Positions 31,532-40,703 of a DNA stretch of 64,000 nucleotides are shown here, in pieces (the first letter of the stretch is position 1; each line of letters starts with the position of its first letter). The notes beneath the pieces are model-generated. The model was not told where the DNA came from and ran no database searches. It was given only the letters and a program-made list of their open reading frames with translations. The stretch comes from Pseudomonas sediminis (GTDB lineage Bacteria; Pseudomonadota; Gammaproteobacteria; Pseudomonadales; Pseudomonadaceae). The DNA is taken from contig NZ_CP154631.1 of the NCBI RefSeq assembly GCF_039555755.1, forward strand, positions 4,092,001 to 4,156,000, in the 5' to 3' direction. Both the position numbers and the translations under genes were made by a program.

Positions 31532-33214
31532 TCAATCCTCGCGGTAGCGACGCAGTTTCAGCGCCTTGCCAGCAACGCGGGTGTCTTTCAGCTTGCCCAG
31601 CAGACGGTCCAGACCGTCTTCCGGCAGCTCGACCAGGCTGAAGGTTTCGCGGATCTGGATACGACCGATCGCTTCGCGAGCCAAGCCACCTTCGTTGAGG
31701 ATGGCGCCGAGCAGGTTCTTCGCAGCGATACCGTCGCGAGTACCCAGCGCAGTACGGCAACGCACGCGACCTTCGGTCAGCGGTACCGGCGCACGGCGCT
31801 CGCGGTATTCGCCGCGCTCACCACCACGCTCGCCGTCACGCTCACGACGCTCACGCGGAGCACCACCAACGCCCGGCACGAGCGGCTGCTCGCGCTCGAC
31901 GGTAGCCAGATCCAGAGCCTGACCATTGGTGGCCTTCTTCAGCAGCGCAGCGGCCAAAGCGCGCGGGCTGCAACCGATGTCGGCAGTCAGACGGTCGAGC
32001 AGATCACCATGACTGGCTTCGGCATCGGCCACCAGCGGCGCCAGGCTGCTGGTCAGTTTCTTGATACGGGCATCGAGCACTTGCTGGGCGTTCGGCAGCT
32101 TGACCTCACCGACCTTCTGCCCGGTGACACGCTCGATCACCTGCAGCATGCGACGCTCACGCGGGGTGACCAGCAGCAGCGCACGACCATCGCGACCGGC
32201 GCGGCCGGTACGGCCGATACGGTGCACGTAGGATTCCGGGTCGTACGGCATGTCGACGTTGAACACGTGGGTGATGCGCGGCACGTCGATACCACGAGCA
32301 GCAACGTCAGTCGCGACGACGATGTCCAGACGGCCATCCTTGAGCGACTCGATCACGCGCTCACGCTGGTTCTGGGCGATGTCGCCGTTCAGCGCAGCGG
32401 CCTTGAAGCCTTTGGCTTCCAGGGCAGCAGCCAGATCCAGAGTGGCCTGCTTGGTGCGTACGAAAGCGATCAGTGCGTCAAAGTCTTCGACTTCCAGCAG
32501 GCGCAACACGGCGTTGGTCTTCTGATCGGCGTGGATCATCAGGTGCGCCTGCTCGATACGCGAGACGGTCTGGGTCTTGGCAGCGATCTTGACGTGTTGC
32601 GGCTCGCGCAGGTGCTTTTCGGCGATGGCACGGATCGAGTGCGGCAGCGTGGCGGAGAACAGCACGCTCTGGCGGCTTTCCGGCATGGCTTCGAAGATCA
32701 CTTCGAGGTCATCCATGAAGCCCAGCTTGAGCATTTCGTCAGCTTCGTCGAGTACCAGATGCTGAATGGTGGACAGCACTTTCTCGTCACGACGCAGGTG
32801 GTCGACCAGACGACCAGGCGTGGCAACGATTACCTGCGCGCCCTGGCGAATGGCCTTGAGCTGCGGGCCCATGGGCGCGCCGCCGTATACGGCAACGACG
32901 TTCAGGCCAGGCATCTGTTTGGAGTAGGTTTCGAAGGCGGTGGCAACCTGCAGGGCCAGCTCACGAGTCGGCGCCAGAATCAGCACCTGCGGCTCGCGCT
33001 TGGCCGGGTCGATCTTCGACAGCAGCGGCAGCGCGAAGGCTGCGGTTTTACCGGTACCGGTCTGCGCCTGACCGATCATGTCGTGGCCGGCGAGAATCAC
33101 CGGAATGGCCTGCGACTGGATCGGAGACGGCTCTTCGTAACCAACGGCGGTCAGAGCGGCGAGAATATTGGGGTGAAGTCCGAGCGCGGCGAAGCCGCCG
33201 ATTTCCTGGGTCAT
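31532..33214 (-). CDS. deaD: DEAD-box RNA helicase, DeaD/CsdA-like
   Basis: The 560-residue helicase has the Q motif (PSPIQSQAIP), Walker A (AQTGTGKT), DEAD box (VLDEADEML), SAT (FSATLP) and motif VI (HRIGRTGRAGRDG). The C-terminal part has the DbpA/CsdA-type RNA-binding domain with a preceding Arg/Glu-rich linker. It probably acts in ribosome assembly and mRNA turnover in the cold. The upstream 319 bases hold no gene and may be a long leader. Confidence 0.93.
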   Translation of the reverse strand: MTQEIGGFAALGLHPNILAALTAVGYEEPSPIQSQAIPVILAGHDMIGQAQTGTGKTAAFALPLLSKIDPAKREPQVLILAPTRELALQVATAFETYSKQMPGLNVVAVYGGAPMGPQLKAIRQGAQVIVATPGRLVDHLRRDEKVLSTIQHLVLDEADEMLKLGFMDDLEVIFEAMPESRQSVLFSATLPHSIRAIAEKHLREPQHVKIAAKTQTVSRIEQAHLMIHADQKTNAVLRLLEVEDFDALIAFVRTKQATLDLAAALEAKGFKAAALNGDIAQNQRERVIESLKDGRLDIVVATDVAARGIDVPRITHVFNVDMPYDPESYVHRIGRTGRAGRDGRALLLVTPRERRMLQVIERVTGQKVGEVKLPNAQQVLDARIKKLTSSLAPLVADAEASHGDLLDRLTADIGCSPRALAAALLKKATNGQALDLATVEREQPLVPGVGGAPRERRERDGERGGERGEYRERRAPVPLTEGRVRCRTALGTRDGIAAKNLLGAILNEGGLAREAIGRIQIRETFSLVELPEDGLDRLLGKLKDTRVAGKALKLRRYRED

Positions 33215-33533
33215 GGGTCTGCCTCAAGTGCATCCGCAAAGACCCATGTTCCAAAGCTGCGCATGCCGTGTAAGACCTTTTGGGTCACCCTGGCAGCCTG
33301 GTCGGCGGGGATTTGCGAAAACGTGATGAAAGTGAATCGTCAAGGATAGTCCGCTGGGGACTGGCTGCCGGGTTTAATTTCCCGGGCGAGTTGCGCTACC
33401 TGAACGTGGCCAGAAAATTGGCCGGCGCGCATCATACCGGAAATTCCTGACCAAGGTGCTGTTTTTTATCCTTACATGTCACCCGGCAGGGGCTTTTCTA
33501 GAGCTTTGCGCAGTTTTTACGCCGGGCGGCGCA
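33215..33533. other. 319-base gap upstream of deaD
   Basis: No convincing gene is seen. Since the helicase starts at 33214 and reads away, this stretch holds its promoter and probably a long 5' leader. A TATGAT-like hexamer is present on the minus strand near 33430, but no good -35 partner could be assigned. Confidence 0.4.
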
Positions 33534-34313
33534 TCAGGTAGCCGGGCGCAAGGCCGTGATCAGCGGCTGCAGCGAATAACCCAGACGCGGTGCCAGCTCG
33601 CCGGCACGCATCTGCAGGCGTCCCAGGTCGAGCCTCTGCTCGAGGTCGGCCGGGATCAGCAGCACCACGTTGCCCTCCTTCACCGGGCACTCCCAATAGT
33701 GGCGATGGTAGAGACCGCGCAGCAGCGCCGCGCCAAGCGGCTTGCCGTCGTTGCCTGCCCATTGGTTGATGATCAGCCAGCCACCCGGGTTGAGTTTTTC
33801 GCGGCAGCGCTCGAGAAAGCGCCAGGCCAGATGCCCGGCGCCCGGCCCCTGGTCGGTGTACAGGTCGAGAAAGATCAGGTCGGCGGTTTCTACGCTGTCG
33901 AGCAGCTCGGTAGCATCGCCGATGCGAATGGTCAGCCGTGGGTCGTCGTCGAGCCCGAGAAACTCCATGGCCAGGCGCGGCACGTCCGGTCGTAGCTCGA
34001 TGGCCTCGACATCCTCCAGCGGCAGGAACTTCAGGCAGGCCTGGGTCAGGTTGCCGGCACCCAGCCCCAGGAACAGCGCGGTTTCCGGCTCATCGTGGCA
34101 CAGCGCGCCCAGCAGCATGGCGCGGGTGTAGTCGTACTCCAGCCAACTGGGATCGCCCTGGAACACGCAGCTCTGCTCGATGGCATCGCCGAACTCGAGA
34201 AAGCGATAGGCGCCAATCTGCACCACACGGATCACCCCGAAGGCATCACGCACTTCGGCCAGCAGAACCTCGTCCTGCAGTTGCAACTCGTCGTCCGGCG
34301 GCAACCCTGGCAT
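33534..34313 (-). CDS. Spermidine synthase-like methyltransferase-fold protein
   Basis: A 259-residue protein with a Rossmann core typical of the spermine/spermidine synthase family: FLGLGAGNLTQACLKF (cofactor loop), VEAIELRPDVPRLA, and DLIFLDLYTDQG. It is not part of a speDE pair, and family paralogues have uncertain substrates, so polyamine synthesis cannot be assumed. The cytosolic location is inferred. Confidence 0.8.
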   Translation of the reverse strand: MPGLPPDDELQLQDEVLLAEVRDAFGVIRVVQIGAYRFLEFGDAIEQSCVFQGDPSWLEYDYTRAMLLGALCHDEPETALFLGLGAGNLTQACLKFLPLEDVEAIELRPDVPRLAMEFLGLDDDPRLTIRIGDATELLDSVETADLIFLDLYTDQGPGAGHLAWRFLERCREKLNPGGWLIINQWAGNDGKPLGAALLRGLYHRHYWECPVKEGNVVLLIPADLEQRLDLGRLQMRAGELAPRLGYSLQPLITALRPAT

Positions 34314-34447
34314 CGAAATCTCCCCACAGTGACATCCCGTACCACAACAACCGGGCTAAAGGCGCCGATTGTCATTGAAGCAACCGCCCCCGGTCACGCA
34401 ATAATTCCAACACTTGCGCTGCACTCATAACAATAACGAGGTTCGCC

Positions 34448-34820
34448 ATGTACGCCATCATAGGTGCCGGCCCCATGGGCCTGTGCACGGCACGGCAATT
34501 GAAGAAGTACGGCATCGATTTCGTCGGCTTCGGGCTGCACAGCGACGTTGGCGGGCTGTGACCCGCAAAGCAGCATGTACCAATCGGCGTACCTGATCTC
34601 CTCCAAGGGCACCACCGAATTTCGTGAATTCCCCATGCGCGCCGAGGTGGCGCCCTACCCGCACCACAGCAAAATGCGCCGCTACTTTCGCGACTACGCC
34701 AGACAGTTTCGTCTCTACGAGCATTACCAGTTCGACACCCGTGTGCTGCAGGTGCAGCGCGAGCGGCATGGCTGGAAGCTGATCAGCGAGCGCAACGGCG
34801 AGCAGGGCGAATGGCAGCAG
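34448..34820 (+). pseudogene. Flavin-containing monooxygenase remnant, frameshifted
   Basis: The frame opens with an FMO dinucleotide fold (MYAIIGAGPMGLCTARQL, then FGLHSDVGGL) and stops at TGA 34559-34561. The expected continuation, DPQSSMYQSAYLISSKGTTEF, is found in the next frame, as if two G residues were lost from TGGGAC. The FMO sequence ends near 34820, where it runs without a stop into a permease fragment. About two thirds of the FMO is missing. Confidence 0.85.
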
Positions 34821-35366
34821 ATCAACCGCCACCTGCTGCTTGGCACCCTGTTGCCCGGCATGCTCATCGGCACGTTACTCGGCTATTGGCTGCTGCCTTA
34901 TCTGGACACCCAGGCGCTGAAGGTCGGCTTCGGTGCGCTGATCATCTGGTTCGCCGGTCGCGAACTATGGCGCCTGCGCCGGGCGAGCGCACTGCCGCAA
35001 CGCCCGAGCAGGCTGACGCGCGTCATTACCATCGCCGCCAGCCTCAGTCATGGCCTGTTCGCCTCGGGTGGTCCGCTGCTGGTGTACGGCCTGGCTGGCA
35101 CTCAACTGGACAAGACGCGGCTGCGCGCCACCTTGGTCACTGTGTGGTTCACCCTCAACAGCCTGCTTACCCTCGCCTTTCTGCTCGACGGCCGCCTGCT
35201 GCCGGCGCTGCCTCAGGCGCTCACCTACGCCCCGCTTCTACTGCTCGGCGTGTGGCTGGGCGAACGCCTGCACCGACGCTTCGACGAGCGTCATTTCCGC
35301 CTCGCCATCTACATCCTGCTGTTGGTCACCGGCATCCTGCTGCTGGCGCCCTGGAGGCTGCCATGA
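34821..35366 (+). pseudogene. C-terminal half of a TauE/SafE (TSUP) permease, fused in frame to the FMO remnant
   Basis: From about 34821 the frame encodes HLLLGTLLPGMLIGTLLGYW and further membrane helices characteristic of the C-terminal half of TSUP anion exporters. The N-terminal half is absent. The frame joins the FMO remnant without a stop, giving a 272-codon chimeric open frame from a TTG at 34548. The stop overlaps the ATG of the next pseudogene (ATGA at 35363-35366), preserving the old operon layout. Confidence 0.83.
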
Positions 35367-36256
35367 GCTACGACATCATCATCAACAGCGGCCTGTACTT
35401 TGATGGCACCGGCGCGCCGGGCGCAATCCGCCATATCGGTATCCGTGAGGGCAAGGTCGAGGCACTCAGCCTCAGCCCACTGGACGAGGCCAGTTGCCCT
35501 GAGGTGATCGATGCCAAGGGCCAGTGGCTTACCTCCGGCTTCCTGGAGATCCACTCGCACTACGATGCCGAGGTGATCGCCGCCCCCGGCACTGAAGGAG
35601 TCGGTGCGCCACGGCGTCACCAGCGTGACCATCGGCTCCTGCTCCATAAGCATGGTGCTGGCCGACGCCGAGGACTGCTCCGACCTGTTCACCCGCGTCG
35701 AAGCGGTGCCGCGCGAGTACGTGCTGCCGATCCTCAAGGAAAAGAAAACCTGGCGCGACGCCGCCGGTTATCGCGCCTTCTACGACCAGTTGCCGCTGGG
35801 GCCGAACGTCAATTCCTTCCTCGGCCATTCCGAACTGCGTGTGGCGGTGATGGGCCTGGAGCGCGCCGCCAACCGGGTGACTCCGAGCGACGCCGAACTT
35901 ACGCGCATGGAGCAACTGCTCGAAGAAGCGCTGGACGCTGGCTGTATCGGCCTGTCGGTGATGACCACGCGGCTGGACAAGATGGACGGCGACCGCGCCT
36001 GGTCCAGCCCGTTGCCGTCGACCTTCGCCAGTTGGAGGGAGTTCTCTCGCCTGTTCTGCTGCGGCGGCGCGGCGCGGTGCTACAGGGCGCGCCAAACGCG
36101 GTGACCAAGGTCAACGGCCGCATCTACTACCGACGCGGCCAGGAATACCCGGATGACCTGGGCAAGGCGCAGCGCTACGGACGCTTCCTGCCAGCGCGTG
36201 ATGTATCGCCGCGCACGCTACCTGAGCGGACATTCGAACCGGCACCGGCGTCATGA
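35363..36256 (+). pseudogene. N-acyl-D-amino-acid deacylase family amidohydrolase, frameshifted and internally deleted
   Basis: The start (DIIINSGLYFDGTG) and metal site (FLEIHSHYDAE) are typical of this family. The frame shifts near 35600 (continuing as RHGVTSVTIGSCSISMVLAD) and again near 36040 (LQGAPNAVTKVN). A large part between TKVN and NGRIYYRRG is lost, the two sides meeting at a short shared VNG stretch. The enzyme cannot be functional. It belongs to the same decayed operon as the FMO and TSUP remnants. Confidence 0.87.
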
Positions 36257-36330
36257 GCCAATACACGTAGGGGCCGCGGGGCTTATCGGTTACCATGCGC
36301 CTCCGCCTGATCAACCGCTAGAGACGCAGC

Positions 36331-37677
36331 ATGTCCAACGCCTGGAGCCCCGAAAGCTGGAGGGCCAAGCCCATCCAGCAGCAGCCTGAATACCCTGATG
36401 CCGCGCACCTGACCCGCGTCGAGCAAACCCTGGCTGGCTACCCGCCGCTGGTATTCGCTGGCGAGGCGCGCGAGCTGCGCCGCCAGTTCGCCGAGGTCAC
36501 CCAAGGCCGCGCATTCCTGCTGCAGGGCGGCGACTGCGCCGAGAGCTTCGCCGAATTTTCCGCCGCGAAAATCCGCGACACCTTCAAGGTGCTGCTGCAG
36601 ATGGCTATCGTCATGACCTTCGCCGCGGGCTGTCCGGTGGTCAAGGTCGGGCGCATGGCCGGCCAGTTCGCCAAGCCGCGCTCGTCTGGCAGCGAAACGA
36701 TCGATGGCGTCACCCTGCCCGCTTACCGTGGCGACATCGTCAACGGCATCGGTTTCGACGTCGCCAGTCGCGTACCCGATCCGGAACGCCTGATGCAGGC
36801 CTACCACCAGGCCACCGCCAGCCTCAACCTGCTGCGCGCCTTCGCCCAGGGCGGCTTCGCCGATCTGCACCAGGTGCACCAGTGGAACCTCGACTTCATC
36901 GCCAACTCGGCGCTGGCCGAGAAATACCACCAGCTCGCCGGTCGCATCGACGAAACCCTGGCCTTCATGCGCGCCGTGGGCATGGACAGCGCCCCGCAAC
37001 TGCGCGAAACCAGCTTCTTCACCGCCCACGAAGCGTTGCTGCTGAACTACGAAGAAGCCTTCGTCCGTCGCGACAGTCTCACCGGCCGCTGGTACGACTG
37101 CTCCGCGCACATGCTGTGGATCGGCGACCGTACCCGTCAGTTGGACGGCGCCCACGTCGAGTTCATGCGCGGCATCGAGAACCCCATCGGCGTCAAGGTC
37201 GGCCCGAGCATGGACCCGGACGACCTTATCCGCCTGATCGACACCCTCAACCCGGACAACGATCCGGGTCGCCTCAACCTGATCGTGCGCATGGGCGCGG
37301 ACAAGGTCGAAGCACACTTCCCGCGCCTGCTACGCAAGGTCAAGGAAGAGGGTCGCCAGGTGCTATGGAGCTCCGACCCGATGCACGGCAACACCATCAA
37401 GGCCAGCAGTGGCTACAAAACCCGCGATTTCGCGCAGATTCTCAGCGAAGTGCGGCAGTTTTTCGCCGTGCACCAGGCCGAAGGCACCTACGCCGGCGGC
37501 ATCCATATCGAGATGACCGGGCAGAACGTCACCGAGTGCATCGGCGGCTCACGCCCGATAACCGAGGACGGCCTGTCCGACCGTTACCACACGCACTGTG
37601 ACCCGCGCATGAATGCCGACCAGTCCCTGGAACTGGCCTTCATGATCGCCGAAACGCTGAAGCAGGTACGCCGCTGA
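36331..37677 (+). CDS. Class II 3-deoxy-7-phosphoheptulonate (DAHP) synthase
   Basis: The 448-residue enzyme condenses phosphoenolpyruvate and erythrose 4-phosphate, the entry to the shikimate pathway. Class II signatures are present: metal Cys in [25 protein letters not shown] and the C-terminal [11 protein letters not shown]. Length and layout match the plant-type/pseudomonad enzyme. No aromatic biosynthesis neighbours are present. Confidence 0.94.
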   Translation: MSNAWSPESWRAKPIQQQPEYPDAAHLTRVEQTLAGYPPLVFAGEARELRRQFAEVTQGRAFLLQGGDCAESFAEFSAAKIRDTFKVLLQMAIVMTFAAGCPVVKVGRMAGQFAKPRSSGSETIDGVTLPAYRGDIVNGIGFDVASRVPDPERLMQAYHQATASLNLLRAFAQGGFADLHQVHQWNLDFIANSALAEKYHQLAGRIDETLAFMRAVGMDSAPQLRETSFFTAHEALLLNYEEAFVRRDSLTGRWYDCSAHMLWIGDRTRQLDGAHVEFMRGIENPIGVKVGPSMDPDDLIRLIDTLNPDNDPGRLNLIVRMGADKVEAHFPRLLRKVKEEGRQVLWSSDPMHGNTIKASSGYKTRDFAQILSEVRQFFAVHQAEGTYAGGIHIEMTGQNVTECIGGSRPITEDGLSDRYHTHCDPRMNADQSLELAFMIAETLKQVRR

Positions 37678-37682
37678 CCCTC

Positions 37683-37709
37683 AGCGCCCTGGCCACTGGC
37701 CAGGGCGCT
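37683..37709 (+). terminator. Hairpin after DAHP synthase
   Basis: A perfect 12-bp stem AGCGCCCTGGCC/GGCCAGGGCGCT encloses ACT, five bases after the stop. The T tract is weak. Confidence 0.6.
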
Positions 37710-37909
37710 AACCGGCTCGCACATCTTCTGTGCGCTATCCGGCATAATGCCGCCCCAACGCGAGCACCGTGCAGGTGCCAAAGATGCTACCCAGCCGGAA
37801 AGGACTCGCGGCCAACACCCCCCAACAAGGACGATGAACCATACAACTGCGCACCACCCTCTCCGCTCTCGCCCTGTCCAGCGCCGCTCTGCTGACTGGC
37901 TGCCAGAAC

Positions 37910-38596
37910 ATGTCTCCCGACGCCATGCTGCAATCGGGCCTGATGGCCGTACAGGCCGCGACTCTCAGTGACGCCGAAGTACGCAGCATGTCCGACCAGG
38001 GCTGCGCCGAAATGGATGCCGAAGCCACTATCGCTGGCCCGAACAGCCCATACAGCAAGCGTCTGGACAAGATCGCCAACAACCTCGGCCATCAGATCAA
38101 CGGCACGCCGATCACCTACAAGGTGTACCAGGCCGACGAGGTCAACGCCTGGGCCATGGCCAACGGTTGCGTACGTGTCTACAGCGGCCTGATGGACCTG
38201 ATGACCGACAACGAAGTGGAAGGCGTGCTCGGCCGCGAGATTGGCCGCGTCGCCCTTGGCCACAGCAAGAAGGCCATGCAGAACGCCTACGCCACCACCG
38301 CCGCACGCAATGCTGCAGCCGCTTCGGGCAATGCCTCCGTCGCCGCCCTGTCCGCCTCGCAGCTCGGCGCCCTGGGTGAGCAGCTGGTTAACGCGCAGTT
38401 CTCGCAAAGCCAGGAAAACGCCGCCGACAACTTTTCCTTCGACCTGCTGACCCAGCGCAACATCCCGCACGACGGCCTGGTCACCGCGTTCGAGAAGCTG
38501 GCCAAGCTGGGCGGCGGCGAAAGCAGCATGTTCTCCTCGCACCCGGGCTTCAGCGACCGCGCCGCCAACATGCGCACCCGCTTGGCGGCCAAGTAA
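37910..38596 (+). CDS. M48-like lipoprotein without zinc ligands; start region damaged
   Basis: The protein aligns with LoiP/YggG-type M48 metallopeptidases, but HExxH reads REIGR (GREIGRVALGH), and the downstream ExEAD reads ENAAD. All three zinc ligands are thus replaced. The frame contains a lipobox (LLTGC, ending 37903) upstream of the first in-frame ATG at 37910. The expected start, ATG at 37834 after AAGGACG, is out of frame; two missing bases would join them. Either a non-standard start (ATA 37841, CTG 37847) is used or the lipoprotein has lost its signal. Confidence 0.72.
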   Translation: MSPDAMLQSGLMAVQAATLSDAEVRSMSDQGCAEMDAEATIAGPNSPYSKRLDKIANNLGHQINGTPITYKVYQADEVNAWAMANGCVRVYSGLMDLMTDNEVEGVLGREIGRVALGHSKKAMQNAYATTAARNAAAASGNASVAALSASQLGALGEQLVNAQFSQSQENAADNFSFDLLTQRNIPHDGLVTAFEKLAKLGGGESSMFSSHPGFSDRAANMRTRLAAK

Positions 38597-38607
38597 AGAT
38601 CAGGTTC

Positions 38608-38629
38608 AGGGGCTGCAGTGCAGCCCCTG
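38608..38629 (+). terminator. Hairpin after the M48-like gene
   Basis: The palindrome AGGGGCTGCA/TGCAGCCCCT lies 11 bases after the stop without a T tract, and just upstream of the LprI-like gene. Confidence 0.5.
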
Positions 38630-38647
38630 TCTCATTGGAAGATTGCC

Positions 38648-39037
38648 ATGTCGATACTGCGTAAAGGCCTCCTGCCGCTTACTCTGCTGCTGCCGCTCGG
38701 CGCCTGGGGTGATTACGACAAGCAGTACCAGGCCTGCCTGGACGCCAGCGGAATGATCAACAACGCCAGCGTCGCCGGCTGCGCCGAAGGTGTATCGGAA
38801 ACGGTGAAGAAGGAAATGAACCGCGTCTACCAGCAGCTGTTCCTCAAGCTGCAGGAAAGCCAGCCAGCGGACGCCGAACAATTGGAAACGGCGCAGAAGG
38901 CCTGGCTGGTCTACCGCAACGGCCAGTGCGATCTGCAGGGCAAGCACATTGGCTCGCCGATGTACTACACCTGCCCGATGGAGCTGAATATCCAGCGCGT
39001 CGGAGAACTGAAGTTCCTGCTGGAAAACGGGGGCTAA
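38648..39037 (+). CDS. LprI-like exported protein
   Basis: The 129-residue protein has an N-terminal signal peptide (LLPLTLLLPLGAWG) and a Cys-containing helical domain of the lysozyme-inhibitor LprI type (YQACLDASG, AGCAEGV, YRNGQCDL). It is probably periplasmic. The ATG at 38648 was selected because the preceding ten codons are not signal-like. Lysozyme inhibition is known for family members, not shown here. Confidence 0.78.
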   Translation: MSILRKGLLPLTLLLPLGAWGDYDKQYQACLDASGMINNASVAGCAEGVSETVKKEMNRVYQQLFLKLQESQPADAEQLETAQKAWLVYRNGQCDLQGKHIGSPMYYTCPMELNIQRVGELKFLLENGG

Positions 39038-40226
39038 TCGAGCAAGTTCCGCAGATTGACGCTCGGCGCCAGCCACACCTCTTCCAGGCCCAGCCAATGC
39101 GCCAGCGCGCGCAGCGAATCGGCCAGCGCCAGACGCGCCTCCTCACTCAACACTGCTTCCTCCAGGTGCACAGCATGCACTGCCAGGCGCCCGGAAGCGC
39201 GCTCGCTGCGCAGATCCACCCGCGCCAGCAGGCGTTCGTGGTGCAGAAACGGCAGCACGTAGTAGCCATACACGCGCTTGGCTTGCGGAGTGTAGATCTC
39301 CAGCCGATAGCGAAAGCCGAACAGCCGCTCGGTGCGCTCGCGTTCCCAGATCAGAGAATGGAACGGCGACAGCAACGCACTATGGCGAATACGCCGGGGA
39401 ATGCGCGGGTCGCCCCGGCAATAGGCCGCCTGCCGCCACTCCAGCACCGTGACGGGCAACAGCTCGCCCGCCTCCACCAGTTCAGCGATACGTCGCTTGC
39501 TGTCACTGACGTCCAACCGGTAGTAGTCGCGCAAATCGCGCTCGGTCGCCACGCCCAGTGCATCGGCCGAACGCAGCAACAGGCGGCGCTGCGCTTCGGC
39601 CTCATCCAGGTCCGGGTGGTTCAGCACCTCCACAGGAATGACCCGCTCCGACAGGTCGTACAACCGCTCGAAGCCACGCCGCCCAGCCACAGTCACCTCA
39701 CCTGCGGCGAACAGCCACTCCAGCGCCGTCTTCTCCGCGCTCCAATCCCACCAGGGGCCGGCCTTCTCGGTACGCGAGGACAGGCTGCCGGCGCCCAATG
39801 CACCGCGCTCGCGCACGGCCTGAAGCACGCTATCTAAAACGTCGCGCCGCTCGACACCGAACTTCGCCAACTCGCGATAGATGCCCTGCCCATCCGCGGC
39901 TCGGCGCATACGCCAGCGCAGCAGCGGGTAAAGCTCAAGCGGCAACAATGACGCCTCATGCCCCCAGTACTCGAACAAACGCCGGCGCCGCGCGCGGCCC
40001 CAGGACAGTTCATCGAGGTGCTCGGCTGGTAATGGCCGAGGCGGGAAAAAGCCGGCAAGTAGTGGGAGCGCACCAGGGCATTGACCGAATCGATCTGCAA
40101 CACGCCCAAACGCTCGACCTGCGCCTGCAGGTGCTTGTGGCCAACGGCGCCGCGTGGCGTACGGCCGAAACCCTGGGCAGTCAGGGCCAGACGGCGCGCT
40201 TCAGCGAGAGAAAGAGAAAGGGTCAT
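39034..40226 (-). pseudogene. YcaQ/AlkZ-type DNA glycosylase, disrupted by a single-base frameshift
   Basis: The N-terminal part (from ATG at 40226) has the family's winged helix and catalytic QxD (LGVLQIDSV). It continues in another frame from LFEYWGHEASLLPLE to a stop at 39034. One base is missing near 40031, where CCGAG should read CC-x-GAG; restoring it gives H-L-D-E-L-S-W and one continuous protein of about 396 residues. YcaQ-type enzymes unhook interstrand DNA crosslinks. A sequencing error is a possible alternative. Confidence 0.85.
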
Positions 40227-40240
40227 GGCGACTCAGCCTA

Positions 40241-40687
40241 TCAGGCTGGCGCCGCGAACGCATGACGGAAGGTAAAGGCCTGCGCCGTCGCGCCATGCTC
40301 GCGCAGATGAGCCAGGCGTTCGGCAGCCTCGGTCACGCTTGGTCGATGCCCCGCCGGCACCCACCACAGCACCTGATGCGCCTGCTCGACGCGCTCGAAC
40401 CATTCGCGACGGCGCTTGAGCATCTCGGTATGCGCCGATTTGTAGACGTAGTCACTGAGCGACTGCACATCCTGCCAAAGCGACATGTTCACCAACACCT
40501 CGTCACCGAACGGACGAATCGCCGTGGCATCGCCCGCCTCGTCCTGCAAACGCCAGACATAGCCGGGCGAACCCTCTGCCAGCGCATTGATACGCTCCAG
40601 ATTGGCGACGAAGTCAGCCATATCCGGAGACTCCAGCGGCGCCTTCATCCAGGCGATGTTCAGTTGAGCCAAGTGATAAGCGGGCAA
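40241..40687 (-). CDS. DUF3291 protein, TTG start
   Basis: A 148-residue protein of DUF3291 (YHLAQLNIAWMKAPLESPDMADF, then PGYVWRLQDEAGDATAI), a ferredoxin-like fold related to monooxygenases. The family start corresponds to a TTG at 40687, six bases after AAGGAGG; no ATG fits. It overlaps nothing and lies downstream of the EamA gene. The function is unknown. Confidence 0.85.
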   Translation of the reverse strand: MPAYHLAQLNIAWMKAPLESPDMADFVANLERINALAEGSPGYVWRLQDEAGDATAIRPFGDEVLVNMSLWQDVQSLSDYVYKSAHTEMLKRRREWFERVEQAHQVLWWVPAGHRPSVTEAAERLAHLREHGATAQAFTFRHAFAAPA

Positions 40688-40703
40688 TTTCAGCCTCCTT
40701 GCG

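Noticed and set aside
34548..35366. A genuine FMO-TSUP fusion protein
   Set aside because: The FMO part begins mid-domain after a frameshift and the permease lacks its N-terminal half; this is a deletion product.
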